Counted from the stretch's first letter, positions 8,573 through 17,648 are shown. The stretch is 64,000 nt of DNA from Rhizobium sp. CIAT894 (GCF_000172795.2 NZ_CP020947.1:2855001-2919000), one strand, 5' to 3'. The notes: generated from the letters alone by a model not told the origin. Program-made: numbers and translations.

Positions 8573-9532
8573 TCAGTTCGCCGGCTGAGCAGGCGCTGCC
8601 GGAGCCACTGCGCCAGGAACTGCCGGCGCCGGATTTGCCGGCGAGCGCAGGGCACCGGCGGCATTGTCGAAATAGCGGAAGAATTCCGTATTCGGCGACA
8701 ACACCAGCGTCGTATCCTGCGACGAAAGCGCAGAGGAGTAGGCAGCCATCGAGCGATAGAACTCGAAGAAGGCCGGATCCTTGCTGAAGGCGTCGGCGAA
8801 GACGCGGTTGCGTTCCGCATCGCCTTGACCGCGCAGGATTTCCGCGTCGCGCTGCGCGCCCGCGGTCAGCTCGACGACCTGGCGGTCGGCGACGGCCCGG
8901 CGCCGCTGACCTTCTTCATTGCCCTCCGCGCGGATACGCTCGGCTTCGGCCAGACGTTCGGAGCGCATGGCATTGTAGGTGTTGGGCGCAACCTCCGGCG
9001 AAAGATCGGTGCGGCGGATACGAACGTCATCGATATGCAGGCCGAGATTTTCGGCATCCGTGCGCAGGTCGTCGCGGATCTCCAGCATCATCGCGACACG
9101 CTCTTCCGAAAGCGCGGCATTGTAGTCACGCAGGCCGTAGACACGGCGAAGCGATGAATCGAGCTGCGCCCTCAGCCGCGCTTCGGCGGCCTCGCGATCA
9201 CCCGAGACCGTTTCGCGGAAGCGGCGAACATCCGAAATATTGTAGATCACGAAGGCGTCGACGTCGAAGGTCTGGCCGTCCTGAACTTGAACGCGGATAT
9301 TGTCGAGATCGAGCCTTAGCGCCTGCTTTTCGACCAGTTGGACGCGATCGGCATCCATGAAGCCGAAGGGCAGCTTGAAATAGATGCCGGGTTCGGTCTT
9401 GACCGACTGGATCTGGCCGAAGCGGACGACAATCGCCTGTTCGCGTGCATTCACCACGAAGATCGACGAATAAAGCCCGACCAGCACGATGGCGAGGATG
9501 AGGAGAATGATGGGAAGTCTGTTCGATGTCAT
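8573..9532 (-). CDS. hflC: membrane protease modulator HflC
   Basis: A 319-residue SPFH/prohibitin-family protein with one N-terminal membrane anchor (about residues 7-26) and a periplasmic SPFH domain beginning VVNAREQAIVVRFG. It forms a complex with HflK that regulates the FtsH protease at the inner membrane. It starts 3 bp after the hflK stop, so the pair is translationally linked. The C-terminal 30 residues are Pro/Ala-rich, a common alphaproteobacterial feature. Confidence 0.95.
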   Translation of the reverse strand: MTSNRLPIILLILAIVLVGLYSSIFVVNAREQAIVVRFGQIQSVKTEPGIYFKLPFGFMDADRVQLVEKQALRLDLDNIRVQVQDGQTFDVDAFVIYNISDVRRFRETVSGDREAAEARLRAQLDSSLRRVYGLRDYNAALSEERVAMMLEIRDDLRTDAENLGLHIDDVRIRRTDLSPEVAPNTYNAMRSERLAEAERIRAEGNEEGQRRRAVADRQVVELTAGAQRDAEILRGQGDAERNRVFADAFSKDPAFFEFYRSMAAYSSALSSQDTTLVLSPNTEFFRYFDNAAGALRSPANPAPAVPGAVAPAAPAQPAN

Positions 9533-9535
9533 GGT

Positions 9536-10618
9536 TCAACCTCCCTGCTGCGCCGGCTTGCCGATCTCGTTGAGCGGCAGATAGGGCAACACACCCTGCT
9601 TCTCGTCGATGATCACCTTCTTCGAGTTCTTCAGCACCTGTTCCATCGTTTCGATGAACAGCCGCTTGCGGGTCACTTCGGGAGCCTTCGAATATTCGTC
9701 GTTGATCGCAGTGAAGCGTTGCGCTTCACCTTCCGCCTCCTTGACGACGCGGTCCTTGTAGGCGGCAGCATCTTCACGGATTCGCGCCGCATCGCCACGC
9801 GCCTGACCGAGCTTCTGGTTCGTGTAGCGGTTGGCGTCTTCGATCGTGCTGTCGCGGTCCCGGCCGGCACGCTGCACTTCTTCGAAGGCATCGGCGACTT
9901 CGCGCGGCGGCGCCACGTTCTGGATCGTCACGCCGGTCACGGTCACGCCCGCGCCATAGCGGTTCATCGTATCCTGCACGATATTGAGCACATCCACTTC
10001 GATCGGCTGGCGATTGCTGCGGAAGGCATCCTGCGCCGGACGGCGGCCGACGATTTCGCGCATGGCGCTGTCGGAAACCTGCTGCAGGGTCTCGGCCGGA
10101 TTTTCGACGTTGAAGAGATAGGCCTTCGGATCACTGACCGTATAGAACACGGCGAACTGCACGTTGATGACGCTCTTGTCGCTGGACAGCATCAAGCCGT
10201 TCGAAGACGACGCCGAGGTCGCCCCGATATTCAGCTGTTGCACGGTCACCTTGACCGTCTCGACGCTTTCCATCGGCCAGAAATGGAAATGCAGACCGGG
10301 CATCGAGATCTCTTCCTTCGGCTTGCCGAACCGCAGTTCGACGCCGCGCTCGTCCGGCTGCACCACGTAGACGCACTGGATCAGCCAGAAGATGGCGACG
10401 ATCGCCACGACAATCACCGCCACGCCGCCGTTGAAACCGCCGGGCACGATGTTGCGCAGTTGGTCCTGTCCACGCCGGATGATGTCTTCCAGGTCGGGCG
10501 GTCCGCCCTTGCCGCCGCCGCGCGGGCGGTTCGGCCCCTGGCCCCATGGTCCCTGATTGTTATTACCGCCGCCGCCGCCCCAAGGGCCGCCGCCGCCATT
10601 CTGATTGCTCCAGGGCAT
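9536..10618 (-). CDS. hflK: FtsH protease activity modulator HflK
   Basis: A 360-residue SPFH-family partner of HflC. It begins with a Gly/Asn/Trp-rich cytoplasmic segment (MPWSNQNGGGGPW), then a transmembrane helix (about residues 70-92, VAVIVVAIVAIFWLIQCVYVV) and the SPFH domain (QPDERGVELRFGKP). ATG at 10618 is preferred because the in-frame extension upstream lacks the family pattern and a GAGG lies just upstream. The gene is 149 bp downstream of folA and could be transcribed from there or from its own promoter in 10619-10767. Confidence 0.95.
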   Translation of the reverse strand: MPWSNQNGGGGPWGGGGGNNNQGPWGQGPNRPRGGGKGGPPDLEDIIRRGQDQLRNIVPGGFNGGVAVIVVAIVAIFWLIQCVYVVQPDERGVELRFGKPKEEISMPGLHFHFWPMESVETVKVTVQQLNIGATSASSSNGLMLSSDKSVINVQFAVFYTVSDPKAYLFNVENPAETLQQVSDSAMREIVGRRPAQDAFRSNRQPIEVDVLNIVQDTMNRYGAGVTVTGVTIQNVAPPREVADAFEEVQRAGRDRDSTIEDANRYTNQKLGQARGDAARIREDAAAYKDRVVKEAEGEAQRFTAINDEYSKAPEVTRKRLFIETMEQVLKNSKKVIIDEKQGVLPYLPLNEIGKPAQQGG

Positions 10619-10767
10619 CAAAACCTCGTTGTTCGTTAAGTCTTCCACGCATCCGGAACCGTGGGGGCTGAGCGGTGGATGCGTTGGTGACCGTTATAGG
10701 TATCGCCGCATCGGCTTTCAACGCAACGTGAGAAACTTGGTCAATTTAATTGGAAAATAGTTCATTT

Positions 10768-11286
10768 TCAGGCGTGTCGGCGTTCATAGACGACGAAGCG
10801 CGTGGGATAGGTATCCTTCTCGCCGGCCGGGACCGCGATGGTCTCCCCTGCCCGCCAGATATCGGGATCGATCGCCGGGAACGAAGCGTCCCCATCGAGG
10901 GCAGCCTCGACATGCGTGATGCACATCCGGTCGGCAAGGTCGATCGCCTGTGTATAGACCTGCCCGCCGCCGATAATGCAGATCTCGTCGACGCCGGTCT
11001 CTCGCGCCAGCCTTTCAGCCGCGGTCATCGCCTCCGGCAGCGAATGGGCCATCTGCACGTCCGGGTGGCCTATCGTCGCCTGCCTTGATATCACCACATT
11101 CGGCCGCCCCGGCAGCGGCTTGCCGATCGAATCGTAGGTTTTGCGGCCCATCACGATGGGCTTGCCCAATGTCAGCGCCTTGAAGCGCTTGAGGTCGCTC
11201 GAAAGCCGCCAGGGCATGTCGCCGTCGCGGCCGATGATGCCGTTGCGGGCAACGGCGGCGATGATGGTCCTGCGGATGTCGGCCAT
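10768..11286 (-). CDS. folA: dihydrofolate reductase
   Basis: A 172-residue DHFR that reduces dihydrofolate to tetrahydrofolate with NADPH. Key features are IAAVARNGIIGRDGDMPWRL (substrate loop, with the acidic residue following in SSDLKRF), VMGRKTYDSIG and IIGGGQVYTQA. It lies 12 bp downstream of thyA, the usual thymidylate-cycle pairing: ThyA oxidises methylene-tetrahydrofolate and FolA restores it. Confidence 0.96.
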   Translation of the reverse strand: MADIRRTIIAAVARNGIIGRDGDMPWRLSSDLKRFKALTLGKPIVMGRKTYDSIGKPLPGRPNVVISRQATIGHPDVQMAHSLPEAMTAAERLARETGVDEICIIGGGQVYTQAIDLADRMCITHVEAALDGDASFPAIDPDIWRAGETIAVPAGEKDTYPTRFVVYERRHA

Positions 11287-11298
11287 GAAATATCCCGG

Positions 11299-12093
11299 TC
11301 AGACGGCGATCGGCGCCTTGATGCTGGCATCGGCCTCGTAGCCGATCAGCTCGAAATCGTCGAAGGTGAAGCCGAAAATGTCCTTCACATCGGGGTTGAT
11401 GCGCATAAAGGGCAGCGGCTTCGGCCGGCGCTCCAGTTGCAGCTTCGCCTGGTCGAAATGGTTGTGGTAGAGGTGGGCGTCGCCCAGCGTGTGGACGAAA
11501 TCGCCGGGCTTCAGCCCGGTTACTTCAGCCACCATCATCGTCAAAAGCGCATAGGAGGCGATGTTGAACGGCACGCCGAGGAAGATATCGGCCGAGCGCT
11601 GATAGAGCTGGCAGGAGAGCTTGCCGTCGGCAACATAGAACTGGAACAGGCAATGGCAGGGCGGCAGCGCCATCTCGTCCACCTCGGCCGGGTTCCATGC
11701 CGAGACGATGTGGCGGCGCGAATTCGGGTTGTTGACGATACCTTTGACGAGATTGGCGATCTGGTCGACATGGCCGCCGTCCGGCGCCGGCCAGGAGCGC
11801 CATTGGGCGCCGTAGACCGGCCCGAGATCGCCGTTTTCATCGGCCCATTCATCCCAGATCGAAACGCCGTTTTCCTTGAGATAACGGATATTCGTGTCGC
11901 CCTTGAGGAACCATAAAAGCTCGTGAATGATCGACCGCAGATGCAGCTTCTTCGTGGTCAGCACGGGGAAGCCTTCCTGGAGGTCGAAGCGCATCTGGTA
12001 GCCGAAGACCGAGCGCGTGCCGGTGCCGGTGCGGTCGCCCCGGTCGGAGCCCTTTTCCATCACATGGGCGAGGAGATCGAGATATTGCTTCAT
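11299..12093 (-). CDS. thyA: thymidylate synthase
   Basis: A 264-residue ThyA that converts dUMP to dTMP using 5,10-methylene-tetrahydrofolate. The nucleophilic cysteine is Cys146 in [25 protein letters not shown] and the C-terminal KAPIAV complete the family pattern. Length is identical to the E. coli enzyme. First gene of a leftward thyA-folA unit, with the tmRNA gene running away from it on the other strand. Confidence 0.97.
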   Translation of the reverse strand: MKQYLDLLAHVMEKGSDRGDRTGTGTRSVFGYQMRFDLQEGFPVLTTKKLHLRSIIHELLWFLKGDTNIRYLKENGVSIWDEWADENGDLGPVYGAQWRSWPAPDGGHVDQIANLVKGIVNNPNSRRHIVSAWNPAEVDEMALPPCHCLFQFYVADGKLSCQLYQRSADIFLGVPFNIASYALLTMMVAEVTGLKPGDFVHTLGDAHLYHNHFDQAKLQLERRPKPLPFMRINPDVKDIFGFTFDDFELIGYEADASIKAPIAV

Positions 12094-12224
12094 GGCGCGC
12101 TGATTCCGTTTGGCCTAATTTATGCTCCCAGCAGCAGGAAACCAATCACCGGCGAGTATTTTCCCAATGTTTCTGATGCGGTCCATAACGCTTTTATGAC
12201 GTTGGCCCTTTCCTTGGGCTGAGG

Positions 12225-12570
12225 AAACCACTATATCAGCCTTGCCGGCTTTCGGGCCGGCTATGGCGATAAACGAGCGGTGTAATAAGCCTATTGGACC
12301 CGGGGGCGGTACCCGGCGCCTCCACCAAAAACCGGCGGCCTTGAAGGCCGGCTTTTGATGGGGGCGAAACAGGATCGACAAGGGTGTAAAGATCGTCTTT
12401 TTGCTCGGCATTGTACCGCCGTTATCGGGCTAAAATTATAGTTGCAAACGACAACTATGCGGAAGCTCGTCTCGCTGCTTAATCGCAGTGTGACACTTCA
12501 AATCAAGTCCTAGTGGTTCGCACCTCTAGGCGGGGTCCGAAGGCACCTGGCAACAGAAGCCTTCACCTTC
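12225..12570 (+). ncRNA. ssrA: tmRNA (ssrA), two-piece circularly permuted form
   Basis: The acceptor piece comes first: a T-arm-like segment (12297-12317) and an acceptor 3' strand CGCCTCC followed by ACCA ending at 12327. A spacer hairpin (12328-12359) is removed on processing. The coding piece begins GGGGGCG at 12360-12366, which pairs with CGCCTCC and includes the G3:U70 pair recognised by alanyl-tRNA synthetase. The tag ORF starts at GCA 12444 and ends at TAA 12480-12482, encoding ANDNYAEARLAA. The outer ends are estimates. It rescues stalled ribosomes; tagged products are degraded by ClpXP, whose adaptor SspB is encoded just downstream. Confidence 0.95.
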
Positions 12571-12695
12571 TCCCTGCCGCCGAAATCATGTATGCTGCTG
12601 AAAAACGTGACTCGGCTCCGGTCTTTCCCAAGGCGCCCGGACGTGGCATATAACCGTGTGAAAAGACTTCCGAACCGACGAAAGACAGGAAAAGC

Positions 12696-13211
12696 ATGGG
12701 GCAGGATCATATCCGCTACGACATTCTGGCACAGGATGCACTTCGCGGCGTCATCCGCAAGGTTTTGGCGGAAGTCGGAGCGACGGGCCGTCTGCCCGGC
12801 GACCATCACTTCTTCATTACCTTCCTCACCGGTGCTGCCGGCGTACGCATCTCCCAGCACCTGAAGTCGAAATATCCCGAGCAGATGACCATCGTCATCC
12901 AGCACCAGTTCTGGGATCTGAAGATCACCGAGACGCATTTCGAGATCGGCCTTTCCTTCTCCGACGTTCCGGAAAAGCTGGTCATCCCGTTCAATGCGAT
13001 CCGCGGTTTCTACGATCCCTCCGTCAATTTCGAACTCGAATTCGACGTGCCGCTTGCCGATGGCGAGGAGCTGCCGTCAGGCGAGATCACCGCCTATCCT
13101 GTCGACGCGGCAGGAAAGCCCGATGAGGCCGCCGCCGCAAAACCCTCCGAAGGTGATGAAAAGAAACCAGGCTCCGTCGTCTCGCTCGACTCTTTCCGCA
13201 AAAAGCAGTGA
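12696..13211 (+). CDS. sspB: SspB-type ClpXP adaptor
   Basis: A 171-residue protein of the alphaproteobacterial SspB family. The folded domain covers about residues 1-115 (HHFFITFLTGAAGVRIS, then QFWDLKITETHFEIGLSF and KLVIPFNAIRGFYDPS). A flexible Ala/Pro/Lys linker leads to a hydrophobic-basic tail, SVVSLDSFRKKQ, which matches the ClpX-docking tail expected in SspB. The protein captures tmRNA-tagged substrates and hands them to ClpXP. It starts about 125 bp after the tmRNA gene. Confidence 0.92.
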   Translation: MGQDHIRYDILAQDALRGVIRKVLAEVGATGRLPGDHHFFITFLTGAAGVRISQHLKSKYPEQMTIVIQHQFWDLKITETHFEIGLSFSDVPEKLVIPFNAIRGFYDPSVNFELEFDVPLADGEELPSGEITAYPVDAAGKPDEAAAAKPSEGDEKKPGSVVSLDSFRKKQ

Positions 13212-13260
13212 TCTGAGGGAGGCCATGCCTCCCTTTTTCATCGGGAATTCAGGCAACCGC

Positions 13261-13455
13261 ATGAGCGCCGAAATCGTCAATCTGCGCCAGTTCCGCAAGA
13301 AGCAGGCCCGCTCCGAAAAGGAGAAGCAGGCCGAGCAGAACCGTATTTCCTTCGGCCGCACCAAGGCCGAAAAGCAACTGACCCGCAGCCTGAACGAAAA
13401 GGCCGACAGGGCTCATCGCGACGGCCGGATCGAGACGGATGACGACGGCGCGTGA
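13261..13455 (+). CDS. DUF4169 family small protein
   Basis: A 64-residue, highly charged protein: MSAEIVNLRQFRKKQ, then RSEKEKQAEQNRISFGRTKAEK. The Phe-Gly-Arg-Thr-Lys-Ala-Glu block is the signature of DUF4169. It is predicted soluble and helical, with no membrane segment. An upstream in-frame ATG at about 13225 would add 12 atypical residues, so 13261 is preferred. It lies 49 bp after sspB on the same strand and is probably co-transcribed. Function unknown. Confidence 0.8.
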   Translation: MSAEIVNLRQFRKKQARSEKEKQAEQNRISFGRTKAEKQLTRSLNEKADRAHRDGRIETDDDGA

Positions 13456-13575
13456 CGGCTTCCTCGACTGCATAATTCAAAGCCGGAATGATTCTGCGAT
13501 CAGTCGCTTGCGCGGATTTCTTGAATCGATCTGCCAACCCATACCCGGCCCATACACGGGATGTGAAGCCGCTTC

Positions 13576-13794
13576 ATGATCCGCAAGCATTCGGCGACAC
13601 TGCACGGTCATCGCACCAGTTTCTCACTGGAAGATGAGTTCTGGGACGAGTTGAGGACGATCGCCGCAAGCCGTTCGATACCGCTTGCCGCCCTGATTTC
13701 CGAAATCGACGATCACCGTCCTGCCGGCAGCAACCTGTCCTCGGCGCTACGCCTCCATGTTCTCGCCTGGATAAAGGCCGGCGGCCAGTCATGA
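13576..13794 (+). CDS. ribbon-helix-helix domain protein
   Basis: A 72-residue protein with a basic N-terminus and the pattern of a RHH_4-type domain: GHRTSFSLEDEFWDELRTIAASRSIPLAALISEID. The short strand (TSFSLE) would insert in the DNA major groove as a dimer. It is third in the rightward sspB-DUF4169-RHH row, with a 120 bp gap before it. DNA targets are unknown; it may be a small regulator. Confidence 0.8.
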   Translation: MIRKHSATLHGHRTSFSLEDEFWDELRTIAASRSIPLAALISEIDDHRPAGSNLSSALRLHVLAWIKAGGQS

Positions 13795-13804
13795 CGGCCG
13801 CGAT

Positions 13805-16800
13805 TTATTGCGCCTGAACGCCCGGCAATTGGTCGAAGTTGAGTTGGCCAGGCTGTCCCTGCTCGCCGCGCCGTGCCGCCTCTGCCTCCGCGGCCGCTCT
13901 GGCTTGCGCTTCCGCCTTCACCTTGGCTTCTGCCTCGGCCGCGGCCTTTTGTTCGGCCGCTGCCTGCGCCAATGCACGCAGCCGCTCTTCCTCCGCCTGC
14001 CGCTGCTTTTCGATTTCGGCCGCCTTGACGCGCTCGGCGTCGTTGAACCGGTAGAGCGCCGCCTCGCGGCGCAGCCGCTGCTTTTCGAGCACGATCGCCT
14101 GCAGCCGCTCGACACGCCGACGCTCGCGCTCGAAGGCGCGCAGCGACAGATAGCTGGTGATATCGGTCACATCCATCGTCTTGCCGGGTGACGGCAGCAT
14201 CCCGGAAAAATTCAGCTTGAGCGCCGGTTCGGCGCCGGAAAGCACCTCCGCGCCCGGATTGAACCCGACGCCCAGCGTGGCGCTGATCCGTTCCTCCGGC
14301 AGCGCGATCTGCGCGTCGGCGGTGATGCGGGCGAGATCGTTGGCAACCGTGACATTCTGCACGCGCAATGTCCCGTCGGTGATATTGAAGGGAATGCCGA
14401 GCGGCGGCAGCTTCGCCTCGCCGTTGCTGAGCAGCGTCTCGACGATCGGATGCACCTTGCCGGCATTGATCTGCTCCTGCATCGTATCGGTCGCGGCAAG
14501 CAGCGGCGGAAGGATGGCAAGGTTCAGCCCGCGTATGCTGGTATCGCCGAGCCTCAGTTCACCCGAACCATTGAGCGAGCTGGCGATTTCGCCGACCGTC
14601 TTGCCCGAAGCCTCCATCGACAACGACAGGCCGAACTTGCCGTTGGCGATCGGCGCGCCGTCGCGCAGCCAGACGACACCGGAGAGATCGGAATCGGCAA
14701 GCGCAAGCTTCGTCTGCACGAAACCGGTGCCGTCGGCGTTGGTGAACAGCAGATTGCCGGAGAGCTTTCCGCCGTCCCAATTGCCAGCCATGTCGTTGAG
14801 CTGAAGCTCATCGCCCTTGTAGGCAACGTTGCTGGTGAAGTCGGACACCGCCGTTTCCGGCAGGCCGGGCCAAAACTGCTTGGCCGTCAGTTTCACGTTG
14901 ACGTCGAGATCCTTGAAGACGGGCAGCCCGAGCGGCGCCGTCGTCAGCGCGCCATTGGCAGGATCGACGATCTGGCCGAACACCGCCTCTCCAAGCCAGC
15001 CGGCATCCGCTTTGGAAAGGGTCAGCTCGCCGCTGGCGGTCGTCTTCGCAGCCTTCCGGTCGAAGCGCAGCGCGCCTGAAAACTCGTTGTCGGCCGCATG
15101 GCCCTTGAGATCGGAAAAGACGATCTTGTCGCTGTCGATGCCGGCATTGACCTGCAGACCGAACGGCAGCCCGGTTCCCGTCTGAGGCAGAGCGATCCCG
15201 TTCATGATGAGATAGGGGTCGATATCGGCGCTGTCGAGCGAAAGCGCGATCTGGCCGTTCATGAAAGTCTCCGGCCGGACATCGACCTTGCCATTGGCGG
15301 TGAACGAGGTCCGGTCGGTCGCAAAGGTCAGCGCCGCATCGGCGGGATCGTTGTCCGATGCCTTTACCTTCAGCGTCAGGCGGCCGTTGGCGCCGACATC
15401 GACCGGCAGCGGGTCGAGCCCGGCCTGCCCGAACAATATGGAGGGCACGGCATTTTCGAGCGTCGCCTCGAGGCTGGTGGTGCCGTTGCCGGTCAGCGCC
15501 AGGAGGTCGGACATGCGGTAGTCGAGATTGACGCGGCTGCCGTTCGACACACCGGCGAGCGTCACCGTCAAGGCGTTGCCCTCGTCGCCGCCGAGCGTCA
15601 ACGCGCCGCGCAGCGCCGTATTGCCGTACCAGCCGGCATTGCGCACCAGCCGGTCGAGCACCGGATGATGCGGCAGGTGCTCGCGCAGCATGGTGAAAAA
15701 GCCGCCGGGATCGGCCGATTTGAAGGTGATCTCGCCCGCGCCCTTATAGTCGAGCAGCGAGCCTTCCGCCCTGCCCGTCGCCGTCAGTTCGGCGCCCGCG
15801 ATATTCTTGATCGACAGCCGGTCGACGGCCAGCGCGCCGTCGGCGATGGTGAAGGTGGTCTCGACATTCTCGGCATCGACGCCGAAGGCCGTGAACTTGT
15901 CTGCCTTGAGCTGGGCTGCGATCTTGTGGTCGAGCACGTTGTCACCGGCATCCTGGCCGGTCATGAGCCCGCTCAGCGCCTGCAGCGCGTCGAGATCGAG
16001 CGTGTCGCCGTTCAGCGCCACAGACAGGGTCGGCGTCTGGCCGGAGATTGCCTGCCGCTCCAGCCGGCCCTTCAGCGTCGCCGGTCCGATGGCGATCTCG
16101 AGATTTTCGAAACGCTGCAATTCGTGTGTCAGGCTGACATTGGCGGAAAAGCCCGCCTGCCGCAATTGCCGGATGGCCGGATCGACCGAGCCGGCAAGCC
16201 AGGAGGCAAGTCCCGTCGGCTGGCTGGAGGCGACCACGATCTGGCCGTTGAACGAGGGGTCGCCCTGAAGCAGCAGCTTGCCCTTGCCTTCCACCTGTGT
16301 ACGCCCCGGCAGCGTCCCGGTAGCGCTGTCGATCATCCAGCCGGTGCCGGCCGGCTCCAGCTCCAGCTGCACGTCGCGCAGCGTCGTATCGCCGGCGACG
16401 ATCGCCGGCAGCTTGACACTCGCTTTGCCCGGCACCTGCGGGATCGGCACCTGCCCGATGACATCGATCAGCGAGCTCAGCCGCTGGCGCGCCGAAACTG
16501 CCGCATCGCGCGTCGTCTTGCCGGACGCGCCCTGATTGCCGATGCGGTTGACGTCGATCTGCTGCCCGTCGGCGGTCAACAGGAATTCCGGCGCATTGCC
16601 GGTATCGAGCGTCGCCTCTCCGGTTATGACGTAGGGATCGTCCGTCGGGCCGATCTCCATCCTGTATTCGGGAATGCGGATGCGTTCGTTGGTGAGCTCG
16701 AAACGGCCCTTGACGCGCGGCGGCTGCTCGTTCTTGTTGGCGGACTTGGCCATATTGCGGTTTTCGATCGCCGCCGAAAGCTGGCCCTGATAGTTCGGTT

Positions 16801-17497
16801 TGCTGTCGACGAGCTTCAGTTCTCCGTCGAGATCGATGCTGACGGGGTGCTTGTCCGGCGAAAGTTTCGTGCGCATGCGCAGCACGCCCTTCTCGTCCGG
16901 CTGGCTGCTGGAAATCGAAAATTTGCCGTGGTCGCCGTCGAGCGCCGCATCGCCCTCGATCCGCCAGGGGCCGGCCAGCGACTTGGCCGACATTTCCGCA
17001 TTGAGGCCGGTGATGCGGCGCGAGCGGCCCGACTGATCGTCGATGAACTCGACTTCGCCGCCATTGACATGCACGTTTTCGAGAACGACGGTTTTTGCCG
17101 GTATTTCCGCGCGGCTGCCGTGCGTCCAGTCGAGCGTGCCGTCCTTGAGCAATCTCAGGCGCACCTTCGGATTGACGACGCGCATGTCGAAGATCAGCGC
17201 CTCACCCGAGAGGAAGGGCGCGAGCTCCGCATCCATGGAGAACTGCTCGACCTTGACGATCGGCGTGCCGTCCGCTTCCTGGCCGACGCGCACGTCATGC
17301 AGCGTCACCGACGGAAACGGCAGCAGGCGTGCATCCACTGTGCCGTAGACGGTGACTTTCTTGCCGATGATGCGGCTCGCCTGATCCTCAAAATTCTTGC
17401 GGAAATCCGTCCAGTCGATGAATAGCGGCGCAAGCAGCGCCATAAACAGCACTACGACGATCACTCCCCCCAGAAAGACGAGGAACCGGCCTACCAA
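13805..17497 (-). CDS. AsmA-family protein, very large
   Basis: A 1230-residue protein with one N-terminal membrane helix (about residues 4-28, FLVFLGGVIVVVLFMALLAPLF) followed by the AsmA start (IDWTDFRKNFEDQASRIIGKKVTVYGTVDARLLPFP). A long beta-rich body follows and the typical C-terminal AsmA motif region (GSGELRLGDTSIRGLNLA, about residue 985). The last 110 residues are a charged coiled coil rich in Arg, Glu, Gln and Ala. AsmA/TamB-like proteins are envelope proteins linked to phospholipid transport and outer-membrane assembly. The start is a TTG at 17497; no in-frame ATG is close. The long C-terminal coiled coil is beyond the AsmA core. Confidence 0.88.
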   Translation of the reverse strand: MVGRFLVFLGGVIVVVLFMALLAPLFIDWTDFRKNFEDQASRIIGKKVTVYGTVDARLLPFPSVTLHDVRVGQEADGTPIVKVEQFSMDAELAPFLSGEALIFDMRVVNPKVRLRLLKDGTLDWTHGSRAEIPAKTVVLENVHVNGGEVEFIDDQSGRSRRITGLNAEMSAKSLAGPWRIEGDAALDGDHGKFSISSSQPDEKGVLRMRTKLSPDKHPVSIDLDGELKLVDSKPNYQGQLSAAIENRNMAKSANKNEQPPRVKGRFELTNERIRIPEYRMEIGPTDDPYVITGEATLDTGNAPEFLLTADGQQIDVNRIGNQGASGKTTRDAAVSARQRLSSLIDVIGQVPIPQVPGKASVKLPAIVAGDTTLRDVQLELEPAGTGWMIDSATGTLPGRTQVEGKGKLLLQGDPSFNGQIVVASSQPTGLASWLAGSVDPAIRQLRQAGFSANVSLTHELQRFENLEIAIGPATLKGRLERQAISGQTPTLSVALNGDTLDLDALQALSGLMTGQDAGDNVLDHKIAAQLKADKFTAFGVDAENVETTFTIADGALAVDRLSIKNIAGAELTATGRAEGSLLDYKGAGEITFKSADPGGFFTMLREHLPHHPVLDRLVRNAGWYGNTALRGALTLGGDEGNALTVTLAGVSNGSRVNLDYRMSDLLALTGNGTTSLEATLENAVPSILFGQAGLDPLPVDVGANGRLTLKVKASDNDPADAALTFATDRTSFTANGKVDVRPETFMNGQIALSLDSADIDPYLIMNGIALPQTGTGLPFGLQVNAGIDSDKIVFSDLKGHAADNEFSGALRFDRKAAKTTASGELTLSKADAGWLGEAVFGQIVDPANGALTTAPLGLPVFKDLDVNVKLTAKQFWPGLPETAVSDFTSNVAYKGDELQLNDMAGNWDGGKLSGNLLFTNADGTGFVQTKLALADSDLSGVVWLRDGAPIANGKFGLSLSMEASGKTVGEIASSLNGSGELRLGDTSIRGLNLAILPPLLAATDTMQEQINAGKVHPIVETLLSNGEAKLPPLGIPFNITDGTLRVQNVTVANDLARITADAQIALPEERISATLGVGFNPGAEVLSGAEPALKLNFSGMLPSPGKTMDVTDITSYLSLRAFERERRRVERLQAIVLEKQRLRREAALYRFNDAERVKAAEIEKQRQAEEERLRALAQAAAEQKAAAEAEAKVKAEAQARAAAEAEAARRGEQGQPGQLNFDQLPGVQAQ

Positions 17498-17538
17498 TGC
17501 AAGGAGTCTCCATTCGGGATTTTGTTGCCGACACTAGC

Positions 17539-17648
17539 GCATGATGTCGAAAAGTGTGCGCGGCTTTCGGACGACATCATGCTCTAACTCTTTAATTGAG
17601 AACAGGATTCGGACTTATGCCCGATCGGCATAAATCCAAATCCTGTTC
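17539..17648. repeat. tandem pair of intergenic palindromes (rhizobial type)
   Basis: First palindrome: GCATGATGTCG (17539-17549) / CGACATCATGC (17572-17582), perfect 11-bp arms. Second: GAACAGGATT (17600-17609) / AATCCTGTTC (17639-17648), with an inner stem TTATGCC-gatc-GGCATAA (17615-17632). I recall closely similar double palindromes in other Rhizobium intergenic regions; copy number was not checked. Confidence 0.8.

Noticed and set aside
15098..17425. A 775-codon open frame on the plus strand
   Set aside because: Antisense to the AsmA gene; its composition is a GC-bias artefact, and the AsmA frame has the membrane helix and family motifs.
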